Source: Gnetum montanum (taxonomy: Eukaryota; Streptophyta; Gnetopsida; Gnetales; Gnetaceae). Taken from it: DNA of 64,000 bases. Numbering within the stretch: the stretch's first letter is position 1; each line of letters starts with the position of its first letter. The stretch covers positions 224,650-288,649 of the forward strand of contig MNCI01003602.1 in the NCBI GenBank assembly GCA_015680685.1, read 5' to 3'. A program made the translations under genes and the position numbers. Of the stretch, positions 58,780 to 64,000 are shown piece by piece. The notes under the pieces were generated by a model that was given only the letters and a program-made list of their open reading frames with translations, was not told the DNA's origin and did not search any database.

Positions 58780-59843
58780 TAAACTACTACTACTAATTCC
58801 TTCAACGTGGAAGTTCCCTTCAACGTCGAAGTTCCCATCGCGGTGCAAGGCACTACTGGTGCCGGACAACCGCTGAATCCCATGTTGGAAGCACGTTGAT
58901 CTCTCAAAATCCAAAATCAGGGACCTAAGGGATTAGCCCAGCAACATGAGTGTTACACTTTCCTTTGTGGAAAGATGTAGGCTAATCTGCCCTTGGATTT
59001 ACACAAACGTGAAGAAAAACATAGATTCGAGTTCGCTCATTGCAACAGGAAGGAATTCATTCCTACCCCCGGCATTCCTTTGTTTTTAATGCAAGTGTAT
59101 CAAAGGCTACTGGACCAATTAATCTAGTTGGATAGGCTTAGGGAGCAACATGATACTGCATCCAACCAAGATGATTCCTTTCAAGATGGACAGGAGGAAC
59201 TCAATTCCCAATCTAACAAGGGAGGTCAAGCCAACCCCGTTCCTGTCCCGCCTACCTAGTCCTTCTAGGCCAACCTATTGTCTATTACCATTCCCTTTCC
59301 CATCACGCCTACACTTCAGTAGCCTACAACCATAACTACAATAGGTAGCCATGCCACATTCCTAGTGTATCATCACCCTTATTCCCCTGTTGTGTTCATA
59401 GCAACTGTGCCCCCGCAAACTATTTATCAGCACATTCCTCTAGTGCATAACACGTCTATCACAGCTACCCTACCACATGGTCCCACTGTACCTACCTCGC
59501 AACTACACATAACTTCCATGCCAATTCCTATGTATGCGTCTATTCCACCCACTATGGTAGGCCCCAGCCCATCCACATGGTGGACCTCATTCTCTTCTTC
59601 ATCTATTCTACAACCATCGTAGATGTCTCACTACTTTTGCCCTCAAACCTACCCAACCCTGCAAACGGTACACCCTAGCACAGGGCCATGGTCTATCCTG
59701 CCGATGATCCAAATGGTCTATCCGGTTGCTCAACCCACTGTTACTGCTCCGACAATACCACGCACTAGGTGGTGGACAATGCAAGTTTTGGCATATTTTA
59801 GCCATTTTATGGAACAGAGACAAGAGATGATTGAGATTTTCTA
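58780..59843 (+). pseudogene. gag N-terminal part, truncated gypsy relative
   Basis: Plus-strand frame with several stops; EFIPTPGIPLF near 59060, FQDGQEELN near 59180, and a Pro/Thr-rich stretch 59365-59622 that parallels 50570-50872 of the element at 47-58 kb. It ends in WWTMQVLAYFSHFMEQRQ just before the capsid domain; similarity stops near 59850, so the element is truncated there. Confidence 0.7.
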
Positions 59844-59849
59844 AATATT

Positions 59850-61379
59850 TCAATACAAATATTTGAAATGGCAAGATGTAATATGAGAAGGTATTGATTT
59901 CTATTACTTGTTTTAAAAAAAGAGAGAGAGATGGATATGACTCAATGGTAACATTAGGATGGCACTGGCTCTGCATCTCATGATAAGAGGTCCTCTCACA
60001 CATTTTTCAGCATATGGGGATTTTATTAAATTTTCCCGTAGACTAAGAGAAGGATGTTAAAAGACAAGCATAAACTTTATTCAGGTTCCCAATGGAGATG
60101 TTGATTTTTCTATTGCATTGCACAAATTGAAGCATCGGAATTGTATAACTAGATTTGTAGTTCCTTTTAAAACAAACGTCTTCGTGGAAATCAAGTCAGA
60201 TTATCTTTGATTGGTCAAATCCTGCACAGGGACAATTTTTCACAGTTTGTTTTGAAGGACCAGTTTGTATCAATATATCCTAACGAAACCCACCATCGGA
60301 TGCGTTACTTACCTTTCTATGCTCTGAAAAATGGATTTCCTGCAACAGTGGAAGCTATACATGTGTTTATTGAGCATTTCTATGGTGCTAAGCATGCACG
60401 CGCGATTCAAGGCCAACGCGTTGCTCCACAATGCGCGAGCGAAGGACAGAGGCGTATCGGCAGATGAAGAGGGCGGCACGGCACCAGCACAACGTTATTG
60501 ATGTACCCTAACAGAAATACGCGAACACGGCAGTCATAAAAATGGGTACAGAGACTTTGCCGATGTCTGCCGATGAAGAACGATACCCTTAATCAAAAAT
60601 AGGTATAACACACAAAAAAAAAACAACAACACATCTCTGCCTGGCCGCGCCGTGATCTAGTGCTATTGAAGTCTGGAGTGAGTCCCCCCCTGCTGCACTG
60701 ATCTTCAGAGTTTCTGATGCCGAAACCCTCAAATCAGAACCTGCGTTTTAACATTCTGATCCATATTATTCTATGTGAATCTGTAAAAAATAATCACCTC
60801 TGTCCCGCGCGTAAAGGTCTAGCTATGGTTGTACTGCAAAAATACATGAGCAGAATGCAAAGGCTGCAAAGAAATTAGTTCCAATGACAGGCGCGTTTAT
60901 ACTTTGTCCCTGTAATTTCCAATAATTTGTGCAAGTTACTTCCTTGCCAAATAGGGCTTTTTCTTCCAAAGGACTCATTTCAAATTTTTAGGCGGTATGT
61001 CATTCACTCCTCCTACAACCTACCTTCCAAAATAGTAGCCATGTCCAACGCTGATGCATTCGGTATCGCATACCAGTCCAGTGAATGCGGCAACAAAGAC
61101 ACAAAGCCATATCAAGACAGGTGTCTGGAGATATTTTGGGCCGATGCTGGTAAACCGGAGTTGCAGTTTATCAAATAAAATTTTAAATAATCATAATACC
61201 ATATACACTAAGTGTGAAGCCCCGATTATAAACTTACCCTCTTTTTTAAATTCAATTATCCCAAGACTTCAAAACGTTATTGTTTTTAAATATTATTATA
61301 TAAGTTACTACCTACAAAATATTTGTAATATTAATGTTAAAATGATTATAATATTTTAAATATTTGTAGTATGTATTAA
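59850..61379. other. single-copy-looking segment with gene-like short ORFs, unidentified
   Basis: Base composition changes: CpG and overall GC rise at 60380-60560 and 60630-61150, unlike the surrounding repeats. Plus-strand open stretches 60207-60467 (86 codons; HRMRYLPFYALKNGF and EAIHVFIEHFYG) and 61041-61178 (ATG in CCATGTCC context; CLEIFWADAGKPELQF) are candidates for gene or pseudogene pieces. No family recognised. Confidence 0.35.
61041..61178 (+). CDS. small hypothetical ORF (45 codons) or exon fragment
   Basis: ATG in a favourable context, CpG-containing codons, stop TAA at 61176-61178. The same frame is open upstream to 60927. It could be the remnant of a first exon. No homolog recognised; chance ORF not excluded. 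Confidence 0.2.
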   Translation: MSNADAFGIAYQSSECGNKDTKPYQDRCLEIFWADAGKPELQFIK

Positions 61380-62861
61380 TGTTAGCATGAAATTCTCCTA
61401 ATTTTATGCATAACTTCCTAACTCCCTAACTACATAACTTTCTCCTAGCTTGTTGGGCAAGGAATCTTCTAATTGGTTAGTCCAATTACTTGGGAGAAAA
61501 GTTAGGTGAGATATTTTTGAGATATTTTTGAAATTGTAACTTCCCTACCTACCTTTGAGCCCTATAAAAAGGTTGGGGGAATGAACATTGGGAGGATCAT
61601 CACTTGGAATCATGATCACTTCTCACATCACACTTGGGGTCTCATACATCACATTTTGAAGGCTACTAGTTAGCACTTGGGCTCTTACTTGGAGACACTT
61701 TGAGTCTTGGGGGAAAAGCATTTTGTAAAGAAGAAGTTGTGACGATTGCTTGCAAGATGGCTTACTAGAATAAAGATTTCAGCCTATTTGTCATGGTCCT
61801 GTGAGTTATGTATTTTATTTTTTGTTTTGTTTAAATTTTTTAGCTAGTGGTTTAGATAATATCATCCTTGGCAAGTAACTTTGGGATTTTTAGATTACTC
61901 TTACTGTTCTTGTTGCCCGATAGAAATTTCTATTAAAACTTTTCCATAGAAGCGCTTGTGTTTAAAAGCCTTAAGAGCATTTTAGTAGTAAATTTCATTA
62001 TTGTGCAACGTGTGGGAACTGCTATTGGGATTGTTGTAAGAGAGCCTCTGTTTGTAGTCAAGCCGTCGAACAATTCAGTAGTTGAGAGGATTCAGAGAAT
62101 CTTTGGTATTTTGATGGGACCAGAATAGCTTCTTTTTATCTTAAAAGTGAATTCCCGTGGTATTTAAATAAGAAATTGTCAAGTCTTTTAAAGGTTCTAT
62201 TTGAATGCAATCGTTGACATCTATTATCTATTCAAAATGGAGTCTCGTACGTGGTAGTTTACGCAGCAATTTTTGGTAGCATAATAGGAATGTCTTGAAG
62301 ATATTGCTTGTTTGAGCCTTGGAAGTTTGAAAAATTCATAGATATTGAATTTGGGATAGCTTTATTGCGATGTGTTTACTCGTGTCATTTTACCTTGTTT
62401 AAATATTTGAGGTCTACACAAATCTGCTTTCTTTTCTTTTCTGCTTATTTCCATCGAATCTTGCTCTATTTCTAGTTTTCTTGTGGAACTATCTCTTTCT
62501 CTGGGGAAAATTAGGAGTAGATTGCGGAGTTGTGCTCAAATGTTTTTGCAAAATTTTATTTTTTACAAGTAGGTATTATAAGGACGGCGTAGACTAGGCA
62601 TTTGAACAAAATAGGAAATTTTCAACAACTCACAGTGCTTGGCAAAGTTGGTTGAATCTCTTTAAAGTCATTGGTAGTTTACACGCAACGCAATCGTTAC
62701 ATTTCTCACAACCGCACGCCGCAACAGCACACACAGATACTCACATTAACTACTAAGTTTATTTGGAGGTATTTGGGCCTTGGTGTTGCTAGAGACTAGC
62801 AGGCACCTAAATCCTGTTCGAGGACACTCGTTGGCGGTCGCATCCCAAACGGTCGCCAACA
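61380..62861 (+). repeat. 5' LTR of the gypsy element that leaves the window
   Basis: TGTTAGCATG at 61380 and ...GCCAACA at 62861 give TG/CA ends with a short inverted repeat. A TATA box lies at 61563-61570 and a PBS follows. The 3' LTR is outside, so limits rest on end motifs. Confidence 0.65.
61563..61570 (+). promoter_or_regulatory. TATA box
   Basis: CCCTATAAAAAGGTTG context, 183 bp into the LTR. Confidence 0.65.
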
Positions 62862-62866
62862 TTTTT

Positions 62867-62886
62867 TTTGGTGCTAGAAGGAGGGC
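62867..62886 (+). promoter_or_regulatory. PBS-like site of the gypsy element
   Basis: TTTGGTGCTAGAAGGAGGGC, six bases after the LTR end; same motif as in the two upstream gypsy elements. Confidence 0.6.
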
Positions 62887-62978
62887 TGATAATTAAGCCT
62901 CTAGGTTCATAAGCCTTATACTTTTAGTACATCAACAATTATTTGTAAGGCTTAAGAATTAGATACTATTTTCAGTTC

Positions 62979-64000
62979 ATGACCAAGAAATTTGATAGTT
63001 TGGAAAGTTTCAAAGTTTCAAAAGATATTCTAGATTCTAAGACTGATTCTTCATCAGAAGAAGAACAAAAGAAAGTTTCTGAATTGGGAACAAGTAGTGG
63101 AGTGAAAACTAGAAGATCAAGAAGATCACCCATTATCTCTTGTTTATCAATTCGTAAGAGAAGATCTAGAAAGTCTAAGAGTTTAACATTTCAAAGGAAT
63201 AGGATGGCAAATCCTTGGCAAGGAGTTACACCATTAGGATTTCAAAATTACAATGATATTCCTAAGGTAGTTTACAAATATTTGCCTGAGCCTTTTATTC
63301 CTGGAAAAGATTATTTAGCTAAAGAATATATTCACATATTTGAGTTAGCTTTAGTTCATGTAAACATTCAACATGAAGATCAAGCTTGTAGGTTGTTTGT
63401 ATCAAATCTAAAGGATATGGCTCAGATTTGGTATTTAAACTTACCAAGTAATAGTATTACAAGTTAGGATGACATGAAGAATCTTTTCTTGGCCCTGTTT
63501 GGTAATCAATTAGATCAACAACAACTATACTGTGGCTTGATACAAGCTAAGCAAGGAGCTAAAGAGTCAATTAGAGATTTTAACATTAAGTTTCAACTAA
63601 TTTGTGGACTATTTCAAAGGCAATATAGGCCATCAAAAGAAATGCTTAAGGAAACTTACCTTAAGGTTGTCAACCCCAACGTTTCGATTTGGTTAAGGAG
63701 AACTCCAAACATGACTATACTGAATGACTATTTCAGTGAAGCTATACAATTAGAGAAACAGTTGAACTTAAATCCTGAGGAAAATATTACGATTCCAAAA
63801 AGAGAAGAAATAGTTATGATCCCTATGCAAGATTTAGCTCAATTTAAAGCTTTACCAGGTCCATCTAATGTTAAGATAGAGACAGAACATGAAAGAGTAA
63901 GATCTAAAAAAGGATAATTAATGAGAGATATGTCTAACAAAATAGTGAAGCTTGAAAAAGCTTTGGCAAGAGTTAATATCAAGGAAGAAAAGAAAAATAG
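62979..64000 (+). pseudogene. gypsy gag (Retrotrans_gag), two stops, runs off the window
   Basis: ATG at 62979. Acidic/Ser-rich N-terminus, then a basic patch (RRSRRSP, RKRRSRKSK), then the capsid domain with YLPEPFIPGKDYLAKEY, FVSNLKDMAQIWYLNLP and, after a stop, DDMKNLFLALFGNQ. The TAG at 63465-63467 falls where the family has Trp (one G to A change). The same frame runs on to TAA at 63915-63917 and beyond, with a predicted coiled coil (NKIVKLEKALARVN). Otherwise open and collinear, so inactivation looks recent. Confidence 0.8.

Larger units (their letters stand above)
62862..64000 (+). mobile_element. gypsy element interior (5' part), continues past window
   Basis: PBS, short leader, and gag. 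Better preserved than every other element here. Whether it has pol is unknown because the window ends inside gag. Confidence 0.8.

Overview
The window is nuclear DNA from a large, repeat-rich plant genome. It holds almost no intact genes. Nearly everything assignable is decayed transposable-element sequence, mostly LTR retrotransposons nested in one another. Plant origin is shown by PBS sites matching plant initiator-Met and Asp tRNAs, plant-type Ty3/gypsy and copia gag proteins, and a hAT transposase relative. A LINE with a jockey/RTE-type reverse transcriptase, the old decay and the long spacers suggest a gymnosperm or another non-angiosperm land plant; that is inference.

Layout. 1-4.4 kb: minus-strand Ty3/gypsy element with gag, protease, RT, RNase H and integrase, its putative 5' LTR carrying a 5S rRNA-derived block (4.60-4.67 kb). 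5.15-5.67 kb: 45-bp tandem repeat. 6.4-8.5 kb: decayed intron-containing gene-like segment. 11.4-13.0 kb: minus-strand hAT transposase pseudogene. 14.25-21.11 kb: complete plus-strand element with about 1.16-kb LTRs, a copia-type gag and a second ORF but no pol. 22.06-23.83 kb: minus-strand LINE. 24.785-31.617 kb: minus-strand gag-protease-only gypsy element (copy A) with a perfect Asp-tRNA PBS and a 5-bp target duplication. 31.945-47.45 kb: a nest in which a copia-like element is split by a second member of its family (34.512-46.804 kb), itself split by copy B of the gag-protease gypsy element (38.140-44.889 kb). 47.45-57.86 kb: Ogre/Tat/Athila-type gypsy element with a 2.2-kb LTR, gag and protease but no RT, and a multi-exon gene on the opposite strand. 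57.86-59.85 kb: truncated relative of it. 59.85-61.38 kb: single-copy-looking DNA of higher CpG content. 61.38 kb to the end: 5' LTR, PBS and gag of another gypsy element that leaves the window.

How it fits together. Only the first gypsy element and the LINE show reverse transcriptase. The other LTR elements carry gag, or gag plus protease, and must have been mobilised in trans; two supply possible extra gene functions (ORF2 in the copia-like element, the antisense gene in the 47-58 kb element). LTRs of separate families carry dense family-specific short motifs: AGATGTCT arrays, GATATC palindromes and GCTAC...GTAGC dyads. Points most worth checking are the 5S-derived segment in a pol-bearing gypsy LTR, the spliced antisense gene, and an inverted LTR end at 57.863 kb that would make the 49.7-57.9 kb region face inward from both ends. 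Coordinates of decayed features are approximate. Homology calls are from reading motifs; no database search was run.
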